Positions 8,185 to 18,805 of a stretch of 64,000 nucleotides of DNA are shown here, in pieces (positions within the stretch are counted from its first letter, which is position 1; each line of letters begins with the position of its first letter). The position numbers were made by a program, and so were the translations under genes. Under the pieces are notes generated by a model. That model was not told the origin of the DNA and ran no database searches. It saw only the letters and a program-made list of their open reading frames with translations. Source of the DNA: Dipteris shenzhenensis (Eukaryota; Polypodiophyta; Polypodiopsida; Gleicheniales). The stretch is from NCBI GenBank assembly GCA_047967505.1, contig CM106539.1. One strand, 5' to 3'.

Positions 8185-9132
8185 TGCCTGATTATCTTAA
8201 AGGTGTAGCCTTGAGTTGGCATGAGGCCTTGCCGAACTCTACCAAGGAGGACTGGTACCAAGTGGTGCAGTAATGAAGCAAAAATTTAGGGCAATGGAGT
8301 CATCAAATGCTTTGATGTTGCAGTTGGATTGCGGTTCTATCAAGGAGAGGGTGAGATGATCTCTGCGTTGGCAATCCGATATGAAACTTTATGGACAAAG
8401 TATGAAAGGGCAGCTTTGCGAGCTATGGCATCTGCATCATAGGCCCCTCAAAGTCTCTCACGAATGGAGCACTTAAAGATGAGCAAATTTATTATGGCTT
8501 TAGAGGCTCGTCTTTGCTCAAAAGTAATGAGTAAGAATCCAACAACATACATGGAGGCACTTCACATTGTGACCAAGAAAGAAGCTTCTCTAAAGATCGA
8601 ATCTGCTTTTGTGTCTTCAACAGCTTCAACTTCTAAGGTGGAGGTAATGGCCACTCCTTAGGTACCAAAGTCCTCTGAGTTAGATCATAATATCTCCCAA
8701 TTGATGGCAGAGTATGCTGATTTGAAATTGAATTTGGTTAATGCATGACAACCTAGCACACCAAAGAGTGAGGATAGGCCTTGAGATAAGAGTGGGGTCA
8801 CTTGCTATGAATGTAATGAAAAAGGTCACTATTGCCACGAGTGTCCTAGATTGAGAAAGAAAGAAGAAAAACAAGTATCCTTGTTGGAAGCTTCTTCAAG
8901 GGATGAGGAAAGAGAGGTAATGATGGCTAAACGGGGGCATGGTAAAGCAAAAGAAGATGAAGAAAGCAAGGAAGAAGTAGAGGAACATCAGGAAGAGGAA
9001 CGATGTAATAAGGAAAAGAAGGCATCTAGAAGGAGAATCAGCCAGTCCTACTTTCCTTTAGGACAAGGCATTGGAAGCTATGACTTTTTGTCCGACCTAA
9101 AAGAAAAGGAAGCTTATATCACCTTTGGTTAA
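8185..9132 (+). pseudogene. Ty3/gypsy gag with CCHC zinc knuckle
   Basis: The reading ILPDYLKGVALSWHEAL (8188 on) is the Gag capsid helix with its characteristic A-x-x-W. It continues through ISALAIRYETLW and MEHLKMSKFIMALE, then a knuckle CYECNEKGHYCHEC (8797-8850; C-x2-C-x4-H-x4-C), then an acidic Lys/Glu-rich tail to the stop at 9130. Several stops and shifts break it up to about 8800. The Gag domain packages element RNA in cytoplasmic particles. The protease follows after 57 bp in the same direction. Confidence 0.7.
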
Positions 9133-9189
9133 TTACTTGCTTTGTCTCCAAAACTATGGAAAGAATAGAGAAAGCTAGCAAGCACAAGA

Positions 9190-9610
9190 GTGTCAAAGAA
9201 GAAAAAGAAGAAAAGTGCTAATCCTGTTGTTCAAAAGGTAGATATAGATGGTGGTGATGATGTACCTATGGTTGATATGATCATTGATGGTCAAGGGATT
9301 TCTAATGTGTACATTGATGGAGGTCCATCAATTAATGTCATGAGTGAGAAGACCATGATAGATGCGGATTTAAAATACTCTAGTACTACCTCTCCTTATC
9401 GCATCAAATTGGCTGACAACACTAGGGTTAAGACATTGGGGGTTGTGAAGAATCTAGAAGTGGATGTATGTGGAATTTCTGTGCCTAGTACTTTTCAGGT
9501 GATCCCTACCAAGCCAGATGCACGTGCCTATCCATTGATTTTGGGAAGACCTTGACTACGCAAGGTGAAGGCTATTCAAAAGTGGGATACTAGAGAACTG
9601 ATTTGTAGGG
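9190..9610 (+). pseudogene. Gypsy retropepsin-like protease
   Basis: Residues about 30-50 contain NVYIDGGPSINVM, the flap side reads PYRIKLADNTRVKTLG, and the end reads AYPLILGRP followed by a stop where W-L-R would continue (the TGA at 9553-9555 replaces the usual Trp). The active-site triad is D-G-G instead of D-S/T-G. The second gypsy element here also has D-G-G at 50857-50865, so it belongs to a lineage with this variant rather than being damaged. A run of lysines at the start links it to Gag. Confidence 0.7.
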
Positions 9611-9623
9611 AAATGATAAGAAG

Positions 9624-10162
9624 GTGCACTACAACATCAGAAGCTACAAAAAGGAAGTTGTAAAGGAGGAGTCTTCAACATCAAAGAGTTCAAGCTCTAA
9701 CTTAACCGATGAAGAAGAAGAGACAGGGTGTAGCTTCGAGGAGTCCAGCTCAGAGGGTGAGGTGGAAGGAGTGGCCTTTGGTCTTTATCTTCATGCTGAT
9801 CGGGATGAGTCAGGAAGGAACAAGGTGGTGGTGCAAGAAGATCCTGTAGAGACAATTCATGTGGAGGATGTGGAACACACTAAACGACACCAACACAATG
9901 AAGAGCTTCTTGGTGATTCTCTATCAGGTAGTGAGAAGCTCGAGTACTTGGATATGTTATGGATGATTTTCCATGTCTCTTTCCAACAACAAGCTATTCA
10001 TAGGTTCGACCAGTCTCTCTTGTGGAGCACAAGATTGAGTTGACGCCAGAAAGCAAGCCAGACATGGAAAAAATCAAAATCATCATGGAATTGCCTCCTC
10101 CTACAAATTCCAAAGGTGTACAAGTCTTTATGGGACATGTCGGCTATTATAGAAGATTTATC
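9624..10162 (+). pseudogene. RT remnant with catalytic core deleted
   Basis: An acidic Glu/Ser-rich linker leads to SEKLEYLDML, after which a frameshift gives DDFPCLFPTTSYS and VEHKIELTPESKP. This is the entry into reverse transcriptase. The next residues are already the RT connection end (MELPPPTNSKG, GHVGYYRRFI). The roughly 200 residues holding the fingers, palm and the catalytic x-x-DD box are therefore absent, joined near 10055. The RNase H domain is absent too, because the direct repeat at 10163-10650 follows immediately. Confidence 0.65.
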
Positions 10163-10650
10163 ATCTCGATATGTGTTTGAATATTTGATATCATGTCTTT
10201 ACTGAAATTTATGGGTTTCTGTGTCTAATGGCAATTGGCAGAGTATTTTAAGCTAATTGTAAAGGTATCTATGGAGGTGCAATGTTTCCCCAGAACCTAC
10301 CCATCCAACCCAATCAGCCCCTTCAGACTACTCGAGATATATCATTCATGTCATGTTGAGCCGCAAGATCTTCTTTCAACAACGTATTGCTCCTCTCTTT
10401 GGCACAAACCGGCTTGCTGAGATTATGGCCTCCGCTAATCCTTTCCTTCTCCCTATGCTTGAGTACAACATCACTTGGGATGTTACCATCTTCATTCTCA
10501 TCTAAGAGAGGAAAGTATGGTGTGGTCTCTTGGTATAAAAGCTTCTTTTTAATTTCCCTTTCCCAATGATAAATATCTCTATCACTCAGCTCAAAAGTAG
10601 TAGGAAGTGAAGAGGTGCGTGAAGTTTATTATCCCCAACTTCATGTCACA
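10163..10650 (+). repeat. Diverged ~500-bp direct repeat, copy 2
   Basis: This is the partner of 6882-7385. It interrupts pol exactly between the RT connection motif and the NYIADH-type block that precedes integrase. Confidence 0.6.
10282..10505 (+). pseudogene. Second copy of the 74-codon ORF, one-base deletion
   Basis: It is 224 bp against 225 bp in the other two copies. The reading MFPQNLPIQPNQP shifts frame near 10355 and resumes as KIFFQQRIAPLFG and LLPMLEYNITWDV. Apart from the single lost base the ORF would be open. Confidence 0.6.
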
Positions 10651-10659
10651 GTATCTAAC

Positions 10660-12020
10660 ACTACATTGCCGATCACACGTCTCATGTCAAGTCGGGAGAA
10701 GACTCCACTGGAGTAGAAAATGACTAGCTAGATGCCACACTATTTTGGATAGATGCTATTCTAGATTGGTTTGCAGATATCATTGGGTACTTAATGGCAA
10801 GAAGACCTCCCCTTGAAATGAAAGCAGTGGATGCCAGAAAACTAATTTTAAAAGCTGCACCCTATTAACTCATTGTAGGACAACTATACAAGATGGGCAA
10901 GGACCAGGTTTTAAAAAGATGTGTAATGCCTCATGAGATCATGCCAATCCTGAGTGAAGTCTATGAAGGCATTGCAGGAGGACACTTCCAAGGGGAAGCC
11001 ACGGCAAGAAAAGTCCTCCTCTCAGGCTACTGGTGGCCAACACTTTGGGCAAATGCCTATGAATATGTCAAAGGTTGTGATGTATGCCAAGAGACTACTA
11101 AACCCCAACACAAGGACTTCAATCTCCTAACAACAGTTGTTGCACAAAACCATTTGAAAAATGGGGGATTGACTATGTGGATCCCATCCATCCAGTAGCA
11201 ACAAAGGGAACACAGGCACGCTACATCATTGTGGCCACCACTGATTACTTTACCAAATGGATAGAAGCTAAAGCACTCAGAAAGGCAGATGCCAGAAGCA
11301 CAGCAAGATCCTTATACGAGAATGTGATCACCCGATTCGTATGTCCCATTGAAATTGTGTCGGATAGAGGCATGCATTTTATCAATGAGGTAATCCAAGA
11401 ACTCTTGTCTAGCTTTATGGTAATCCATAGAAAAAGCACACCCTACTAACCCCAAGGGAATGGACAGGCCGAATCCACCAACAAAATATTATGCATTATC
11501 CTCACCAAGGTAGCAGAACCACAGCATTCTGATTGGGCAGAGAAACTAAATGCAGCCCTATGGGCATACCGAACCACACTCAAGGTTAGTATAGGGAATA
11601 TACCTTTTCAATCGGTGTACAACCTTGAAGCTATGGTCCCACTCAAATTGGTTATACCAAGCCTGTGCATAGCAGTACAAGAATGCATGGGAGATCATGC
11701 ATCCCTAAAAGAAATACTCTATCAATTGGAGAAGCATACAGAGACCAAATTAGTCACCTACCATGCCACAAAAATAGAAAAATGAAGAAGAAAGGCATGG
11801 TTTGATAGAAATCTTAAAGCCAAAGACATCAAGGAAGGTGACCTAGTCTTGTTATACAATGCTAAAGTACATAAGGAAAAACTCAAGTATCTAGGTCAAG
11901 GACCCTATCGAATAAGAAAAATGAATCCCATCAGAGCTGTGCTACTAGAAACATTGGATGGAGTCCACTTTAACACAACCATAAACGAGAGCCGACTGAA
12001 GTGCTACTACTTCAACATGT
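10660..12020 (+). pseudogene. Ty3/gypsy integrase (plus strand)
   Basis: The order is: pre-integrase block WFADIIGYLMARRPP; H2C2 zinc-binding segment with KGCDVCQ (10893-11100); core with the three acidic residues in GIDYVDP, VSDRGMHF and NGQAESTNK; then a C-terminal SH3-like tail with KYLGQGPYRI. Together these would integrate element cDNA. A one-base shift near 11155 and stops near 10719, 10867, 11449 and 11784 break it. The three catalytic positions survive. The minus-strand fragment at 21120-22750 is the same family and continues similar to this one past the pol stop. Confidence 0.8.
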
Positions 12021-12310
12021 AAGCCATCCCCAACAAAAATGAAAATTTGGGAAACCCAAGTCTTCCCTAGTTAGTATTAGATTGTATCATGAGCAATCAC
12101 TTGCATATTTACGTCTTGGCACATATAGGTAGCATCAACTAATTTCAACCTAGGGCTCAAAAGTGATGCCTAAGTCCTAGCTACCCTATGAGATCCCACC
12201 ATCATGAGCACTCACTTGCATATGTATGCCTTCGCACATATAGTTAGCATCAACCGATTTCAACCTAGGGCTCATAAGTAGTCCTAGCTGCCCTATGAAA
12301 TCCCAGCAAC
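12021..12310 (+). other. Post-pol non-coding region shared with the 21-kb fragment
   Basis: From the end of integrase onward, the phrases TACGTCTT...ACATATAGGTAG and TCCTAGCTACCCTATG also occur in the reverse complement of 21120-21330. They recur within this stretch (12105-12195 and 12200-12300), so it holds two tandem ~100-bp units. Confidence 0.45.
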
Positions 12311-13031
12311 AACAAAAAGGCATATAGTTAGTCCCTACCTAGTTACTAGGTCATGTGCACTCACATGCTTTCGCTTAGATGCATAATTGATTGCATGAAT
12401 AATTGTGCCACACACTTTCATTCCACACTCTCAAAGCATGTGTATAAATAAGATCTCTCACAATACACACATGAATGGCATACATGCATGCCAACTAATC
12501 TAATGATCAATGGTACACCATATGAACATGGATGTAAGTTCAGAAACAATGCTGCTACTAAAGAGGATGCGAAGAAAGACCCCACCGCCTCAGCCAGAAG
12601 ACCCCCTCCAGAGTTTGCAACCATCTACCTCCTCCAACCAAGGTGACCATAGGAATTTGTGGTTTAGAGCGATAGCTATAAGGAGGATTCTGTGCATGAC
12701 ATGGAAAACCAAGAAGAACAAATGCTATATCCACTCATCCAACAATCAAATGGGAATGTTCCATAGGGACCAAAACTCTGTGCATAATTTGCCAAGACTT
12801 GTTCGAAGATGAGAAAAATATCTTTTGCCTGTTCACACATGGCGAGTTTATAGCACTCAAGATGGATGCTTTCATCGCATATGTATGCCTCATGGGTAGT
12901 CCTTCCCTTAGGGTTATTGTTGGTTTATTGCCATTGCTACAAAGGCCATCACTATTATTTACAAGGCATGACATAACCGCCGACAGCTGATGATCCCATC
13001 ACACCAACAAAAATAAGTGTCAGAGGATGAC
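12311..13031 (+). other. Unassigned stretch with short ORFs
   Basis: ORFs at 12510-12812 and 12799-12990 overlap in different frames. A joined reading includes TLCIICQDLFEDEKNIFCLF, which has a C-x2-C pair. No family is recognised. It could be part of a post-pol (env-position) ORF of the gypsy element. Confidence 0.25.
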
Positions 13032-13238
13032 ATGGCCTATCTCACATCCAACTTCCCATATCTAACCACTCTCTATGCGAACCTCATAACCTCACATACC
13101 CTTGCTACTGCTACTGCCCTCTTAACCTTCGCTGAGCTCTAGCCTAACATCTACTCCCTTCATCGTCTCTTTGCTCATGCCTCTCACCACTTTCAACTAA
13201 CCCAACAATCACAAACTTACGAGCCCCTCACACCTAAC
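13032..13238 (+). pseudogene. Unknown ORF, 5' part, split by the copia insertion
   Basis: The reading starts MAYLTSNFPYLTTLYANLI and has one TAG near 13140. It runs in frame into the CTAAC target site. Skipping the copia element and one target duplication, the frame continues exactly at 18806 (FFPSLANPTLEDYQ). Its position between a gypsy integrase and a gypsy LTR makes a post-pol ORF possible. Confidence 0.4.
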
Positions 13239-13852
13239 TGTTGTAAGGCCCCCATATGAGGAGAAGCCATGATGGGTATCGGATATTGGGAGGGATCCCC
13301 AGTTTAGACACTGGAAGGGGTCTTAGAGTAGACCAGATGGTTATGAGACGGCTTAGGAGCCAAGAGTAGATACCCGTCTGCAAAAAGGGGGGGTTCGGGG
13401 GGGCGATAGCCCCCCCGATAGCAGGGGGTCCGGGGGGCGCAGGCCCCCGGTGGGGGTCTGGGGGCAAAGCCCCCAGCGGTAGCCCCAGGCCCGACGGTAT
13501 GACCTATGCGCGATCCTTCATCTGCCCGCCGGCATGTTTTCTGAAGGGTCGATGGTCTTCCAGGCCGACTGTCTATTAGGCCGACTGCCTATTACGGGGC
13601 CGACCGTCAACCACTTACACTATATAAGTGGCCACCCTCTATCATCAGATCACCAGTTCTTCACGCTCATAGTCCTCCGTCCAGCATCTATCTAGATCAC
13701 CATCGAAGCTCTGTCTGTAGAGCGCACGGGTGGACAGCCAACCATCAGTTGTATCAGCAGTTTGGTATATCAGAATTTTTTGTATTCTCTCCAGCTTTCC
13801 ATCGTGTACTTGCGTTTTGTTGTTATCTTCCGCTACGTACTATTTTCTTACA
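13239..13852 (+). repeat. 5' LTR of the 13.2-kb copia element
   Basis: It starts TGTTGTAAGG and ends TTTTCTTACA. Between about 13380 and 13490 lies an extremely G- and C-rich stretch with complementary runs (GGGGGGGC against GCCCCCCC, GGGGGC against GCCCCC) able to form several stacked hairpins. Confidence 0.9.
13621..13628 (+). promoter_or_regulatory. TATA box of the copia LTR
   Basis: TATATAAG is followed by pyrimidine-rich sequence. The identical box is at 18569-18576 in the 3' LTR. Confidence 0.55.
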
Positions 13853-13864
13853 TGGTATCAGAGC
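13853..13864 (+). other. Primer binding site (initiator tRNA-Met), outer
   Basis: TGGTATCAGAGC directly follows the LTR end with no spacer. Confidence 0.8.
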
Positions 13865-13912
13865 CCGGGTCTGATCCCCGGCCACCTCTCTCCATGATCG
13901 ATTGGAGGGGGG

Positions 13913-14229
13913 TGTTGGAGGTGCAAATCTCTCATGGACAAAGGGGATAAGAAGAAGGAGAAAGGGTTGAATTATCCCACATACAAAGGTGTGTGGAAGA
14001 TGAAGGGACATAAATAGTCCAAGTTGCCCCTCCTATCTTCAATTCCCCCAAGCTTGCCTTTTGTGGAGGTTGGAGGGCTGGCTAGGCAAGGGTGCCTTAT
14101 GGCAGGGGTGGGGACCTGCCATACACACATGCCAGAGCCTCCGTAGTGGCCATGAAGGTTGTGCACTTCCGTGAGGTGCTAGCGGTCTTGGCGGGGGGCA
14201 CGCTAGGCACATGCTCTTGGATTCTAACA
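13913..14229 (+). repeat. Second, unrelated LTR inside the leader
   Basis: A purine run (TTGGAGGGGGG) precedes TGTTGGAGGTGC. The segment ends GGATTCTAACA, immediately before a second TGGTATCAGAGC. TG...CA ends, a preceding polypurine run and a following PBS make it a 317-bp LTR of a different copia family. Confidence 0.55.
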
Positions 14230-14241
14230 TGGTATCAGAGC
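14230..14241 (+). other. Second primer binding site (initiator tRNA-Met), inner
   Basis: This exact second copy of TGGTATCAGAGC lies 65 bp before the gag start. It belongs to the inner LTR at 13913-14229. Confidence 0.7.
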
Positions 14242-14306
14242 TCAGGCTATCTGAGTAACGATTTTATTGCAAGTTCAACGAGCTTTGTTAGCAAAGGCTA
14301 CTAGGA

Positions 14307-17300
14307 GTGATGGCTGCACCAACCCTATTGCGAATTCGTCCACCTGCCTTCAATGAAGGCAAGCTCGATGGGACAAATTATACTTTGTGGAAATTCAAGA
14401 TCAGCGCGATCTTGGATTCATATGAGCTTCTGGATACTGTTCTGGGATTGGATCCAGAACCGGTTGGATCACCGAATCCAAACAACCCCAACGTCATAAC
14501 GCCACCGAATGCAGATCTTCTTCGGGCATGGAAACGAAGGAACACAGATGCACTCTGCGCTCTTGTTACCAGTTCAAGTGATTCTGTTTTGACTCTGATT
14601 CAGCACACAGACAAGGCAAGTGAGGCTTGGAACATACTGAAAGGTCAGTATGAAACGCGGAATCAGACCAGAATTCAAAATCTGGAGAATATGCTTGCTA
14701 CAGAGAGGTGCTCTGATGGAGAATCAGCTGAGACATTCATCACACGGATCAAGAATCTACGTGATCAGATGGCGGCGGTTGGGATTACAAAGACCAGCGA
14801 AGAGTTGGCCAGAAGGTGCATTCGGATCCTTCCACAAAAGTACGATGCGTTGGTCACGACACTCAACACGCAGGTAAGAAATCCACCCCTCACTTTTGAA
14901 GAGTTCAGCGCGATGCTTCTAGAGGAGGAGATGCGAATGAAGACCCGCGATGGCAGAAGTGATGCAGCATTCTCAACCACATCCAAAGGGAAGGGTGGAG
15001 AGAAGAAGAATGGTAAGAAGAAGAAGTTTTCAGGTAAGTGCCACTACTGCAACAAAAGCGGTCACATGATCAAGGATTGCAGAAAGAAGCAGCAGGACGA
15101 AAAGAATGGCACTACACAGTCTTCTTCGAAAGGCAAGGAATCTGCCAACACAGTTGAAACTGAGTTGGAGCTATGGGTTGCAATTGAAGAAATATGCTCC
15201 TCAACAAAAGTTTCAACAACGAATGATTCGTGGCTCCTTGATAGTGGAGCGTCCCGTCACATGACCAGAAAGAAGGACTGGTATAGCTCTTTCAAGCCTC
15301 TACAAGAGCCCATGAACGTGACGGTCGGTAATAATGCAAAATGCCCTGTGGAAGGTACAGGTACTATCTCTCTTTCCATTCAAGAGGGTGAAACTAAAGA
15401 GCTTTCTGATGTATTACTAGTTCCTCAGCTAAAGAAGAACTTGCTTTCGGTTGCTGCGATAACTGATCGCAACTTGGAGGTGCGTTTCAAGAGGACCGGA
15501 GCAGAAATCCTTAATGCAGCGGGCAAGGTGGTCGGCAAGGCAGTAAGGAAGAACAATCTCTACGAGCTGACGGCACTAACAGTCTCTTCAGGAGTGGGCA
15601 TCAGTAAGGTATGGCATGAAAGATTTGGTCATCTTAGTTATCCTATTCTTTTGGAAATGCAGAAAACAGGGATGGTTGCACACTTGCCTGCACTCTCAAA
15701 GGTGCAGGAACCTTGTGAAGCTTGTATGATGGGCAAGCAACAAAGGAAGGCTTTTCCACATGAGAGCGGCTATCGGGCAAAGGCTCCTCTACAATTGGTT
15801 CATGCTGATCTCAGTGGGAAAGCTCCGACTCAAGCTTTGGGGGGATGTAACTACTATATGCTTATCGTCGACGACTACAGTAGATACATGTGGGTGTATT
15901 TTCTACGAGATAAGGCTGAAGCTCTTGGAAAATTCAAACAGTGGCAAAAGATGGTGGAAAACGAAAGCGGGCTGAAGGTAAAGAAGCTTTGCACGGATCG
16001 AGGAGGAGAGTTCCTCAATCGAAGCTTCACAAAGGCCTTGATGGGCAAAACACCTTTGGAGGCTTACTCAGGTAAAAAGCCTTCCGCTTCTCATTTCAGA
16101 ACAGTTGGATGTGAGTGCTTTGTTCATGTTCCAGATAGCACCAGAAAGAAATTAGATCCAAAGAGCAAAAAGTGTATCTTCATGGGCTATAGCCAGGAGT
16201 CAAAGGCGTACCGGCTATATGATCCAGAGGCAAAGAAGATCGTGGTCAGTCGTGATGTGGTGTTTTGGGAATAGCCACATACAGTGGAGGAGGAGGTATG
16301 CCCTTCCACTTTATCATCAGCCGTAAAAGTAACTCACCTTGTGCCCGTATCTAAAGCAGAGTTGCAGAATGAGGAGGAGTACTTCGAGGAACAGACTCCA
16401 CCAACACCACAACATGCCTTGGCTCCACAAGGTAAGCCACTTCCAAAGTGGGCAAGGCAGCTCTTTGATGAGAAGAATCCGGTTCCAGACTTGGCGGAGT
16501 CATCTGCAGATGGACTTCGATGATCAAAGAGGATAGAGGAGCAGAAAAGGGCTTCTGAACACATAGTCAATATGGCCTTGATGGCTGAGATTATGAAAGT
16601 TCAAGAGCCTACGAATTTGGATGAGGCAATGGATGATCCAAATTGGAAAGCTGCCATGCAAGAGGAGTATGACAGCATCATGAAGAATCAGACTTGGGAC
16701 TTGGTTGATCGTCCAGTAAAAAGGAAGATCATTGGTACCAAATGGGTATGGAAGGCCAAGTACAAATCTGATGGATCTTTGGAAAAGTACAAGGCTAGGC
16801 TTGTTGCACAAGGATACTCTCAAGTTGAAGGCTTTGATTTTGAGGATTCCTTTGCTCCTACAGCAAGGATGACAACTATTCGGGTGGTACTTGCCTTGGC
16901 TGCTCATAAGCAGTGGCCGGTGTTTCAAATGGACGTGAAATCTGCGTTCTTGAATGGACATCTCAAGGAGGAGGTATATGTGTTCCAGCCACCAGGATTT
17001 GAGGTGCCCAATTCAAAGAACAAGGTTTGCAGACTAAAGAAGGCATTGTACGGGCTGAAACAGGCCCCAAGGGCATGGTACCAACGGATTGATAGCTTTC
17101 TCATATCTATTGGTTTCTCAAAAAGTGCTTCTGATGCTAACCTGTATGTTTGTAAGCAGGATGGCAAGTATGTGGTAATAGTCCTTTACGTGGATGACTT
17201 GATCATCACAGGAGATCATGAGAAGATGCTGCAAAAGTTGAGGGAGTCGTTGAGTTCCGAGTTTGAGATGACAGATTTGGGGCTCATGCACTTTTGCCTC

Positions 17301-18128
17301 GGCATTGAGGTTTGGCAAAAACCTGGCAGGATTTTCATCTCTCAGCAGAGATATGCTCGCGAGATCTTGAAGGCATTCGATATGACCGAGTGTAAGGACG
17401 TGGTCTCTCCCATGGAGGTGAATGGTAAGCTCTCAGTGGAGGATGCATCACCACTTGTCGACATCAAGGAGTATAGGAAACTTGTGAGGAGTCTCATTTT
17501 TCTGTGCAACACTAGACCTGATATCAGCTTTGCAGTTGGTGTACTTAGTAGGTTCTTAAATCAACCTCGAGAGAACCATTGGAAAGCAGGGATGCGTGTG
17601 CTAAAGTATGTGAAAGGTACACTGGAGTATGGCATTACCTACAGAGTAGGGAAGACCTTGGCGGGTTACTGTGACTCAGATTGGGCGGGAGATTGTGATT
17701 CTAGAAAGTCAGTTTCTGGATATTGTTTCTCACTTGGTTCAGGAGTGTTCTCTTGGATTAGCAAGAAGCAACCAACAGTGGCACTATCTTCGACGGAAGC
17801 TGAGTACAAGGCAGCATGCATTGCTGCTTGTGAAGCAGTTTGGCTAAGGAGGATCCTGCAAGACATAGGAGTTCCAATCGAAGATGCGACGGTTCTAAAA
17901 TGCGACAATCAGAGTTGCATGGCCATTGCAAAGAATCCTGTGTTCCATGCTCGTACAAAGCACATAGAGATCCAGTATCACTATGTACGAGAGCTCATCG
18001 AGGATGGAGTCATAGAGCTGGAGTATTGTCCCACAGAGGACAATTGCGCAGACATCTTCACGAAGGCTCTTGGGAGTGATTTATTGTTGCGGCATCTACA
18101 TCGACTCGGTATTGGTCCGAACACGTAG
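14307..18128 (+). pseudogene. Copia gag-pol, one frame with two stops and an integrase deletion
   Basis: A single frame of 1,274 codons starts MMAAPTLLRIRPP (an alternative Met is one codon on). The order is: Gag (KLDGTNYTLWKFKI); knuckle CHYCNKSGHMIKDC; protease WLLDSGASRHMT; pre-integrase KVWHERFGHLSYP; integrase with HADLSGK and CTDRGGEF; RT with LYVDD near 17190; RNase H from about 17660 ([21 protein letters not shown]). TAG at 16272 and TGA at 16521 interrupt it in frame, and each is one transition from a sense codon. Between EFLNRSF and TKALMGKTP (about 16011-16035) roughly 75 residues normal for copia integrase are missing, including the third catalytic acid. RT and RNase H look complete. 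Confidence 0.88.
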
Positions 18129-18148
18129 TTCATCTTCGGGTGAACATT

Positions 18149-18157
18149 GAGGGGGGG
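18149..18157 (+). other. Polypurine tract
   Basis: GAGGGGGGG immediately precedes a TGTTAGAG start. It is the plus-strand primer site for the inner LTR family. Confidence 0.55.
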
Positions 18158-18217
18158 TGTTAGAGTTAGCTCAAATGTCCACCTCTCATGTAACCCACCA
18201 ATATTCTGTGTACCCAA
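18158..18217 (+). repeat. Truncated start of an inner-type LTR at the 3' side
   Basis: Sixty bases starting TGTTAGAGTTAG follow the polypurine tract and are cut off by the outer 3' LTR at 18218. They resemble the start of the inner LTR only weakly (TGTTrGAG, CTCTCATG). Confidence 0.4.
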
Positions 18218-18800
18218 TGTTGTAAGGCCCCCATATGAGGAGAAGCCATGATGGGTATCGGATATTGGGAGGGATCCCCAGTTTAGACACTGGAAGGGGT
18301 CTTAGAGTAGACTAGATGGTTATGAGACGGCTTAGGAGCCAAGAGTAGATACCCGTCTGCAAAAAGGGGGGGTTCGGGGGGGCAATAGCCCCCCCGATAG
18401 CAGGGGGTCCGAGGGGCGCAGGCCCCCGGTGGGGGTCTGGGGGCAAAGCCCCTATGCGCGATCCTTCATCTGCTCGCCGGCATGTTTTCTGAAGGGTCGG
18501 TGGTCTTCCAGGCCGACTGTCTATTAGGCCGACTGCCTATTACAGGGCCGACCGTCAACCACTTACACTATATAAGTGGCCACCCCCTATCATCAGATCA
18601 CCAGTTCTTCACGCTCATAGTCCTCCGTCCAGCATCTGTCTAGATCACCATCGAAGCTCTGTCTGTAGAGCGCACGGGTGGACAGCCAACCATCAGTTGT
18701 ATCAGCAGTTTGGTATATCAGAATTTTTTGTATTCTCTCCAGCTTTCCATCGTGTACTTGCGTTTTGTTGTTATCTTCCGCTGCGTACTATTTTCTTACA
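18218..18800 (+). repeat. 3' LTR of the 13.2-kb copia element
   Basis: It is near-identical to 13239-13852 apart from a 31-bp deletion next to AAAGCCCC near 18453 and a few transitions. It ends TTTTCTTACA, followed by CTAAC. Confidence 0.9.
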
Positions 18801-18805
18801 CTAAC

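Larger units (their letters stand above)
13239..18800 (+). mobile_element. Ty1/copia retrotransposon with mosaic LTRs, inserted in the unknown ORF
   Basis: The element is 5,562 bp with TG...CA LTRs (614 and 583 bp) and a 5-bp target duplication CTAAC at 13234-13238 and 18801-18805. The LTRs differ by one 31-bp deletion and about nine substitutions over 583 aligned bases, all of them transitions. The insertion is therefore recent relative to its neighbours. The coding strand is plus and its host sequence is a gypsy-like region. Confidence 0.92.
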
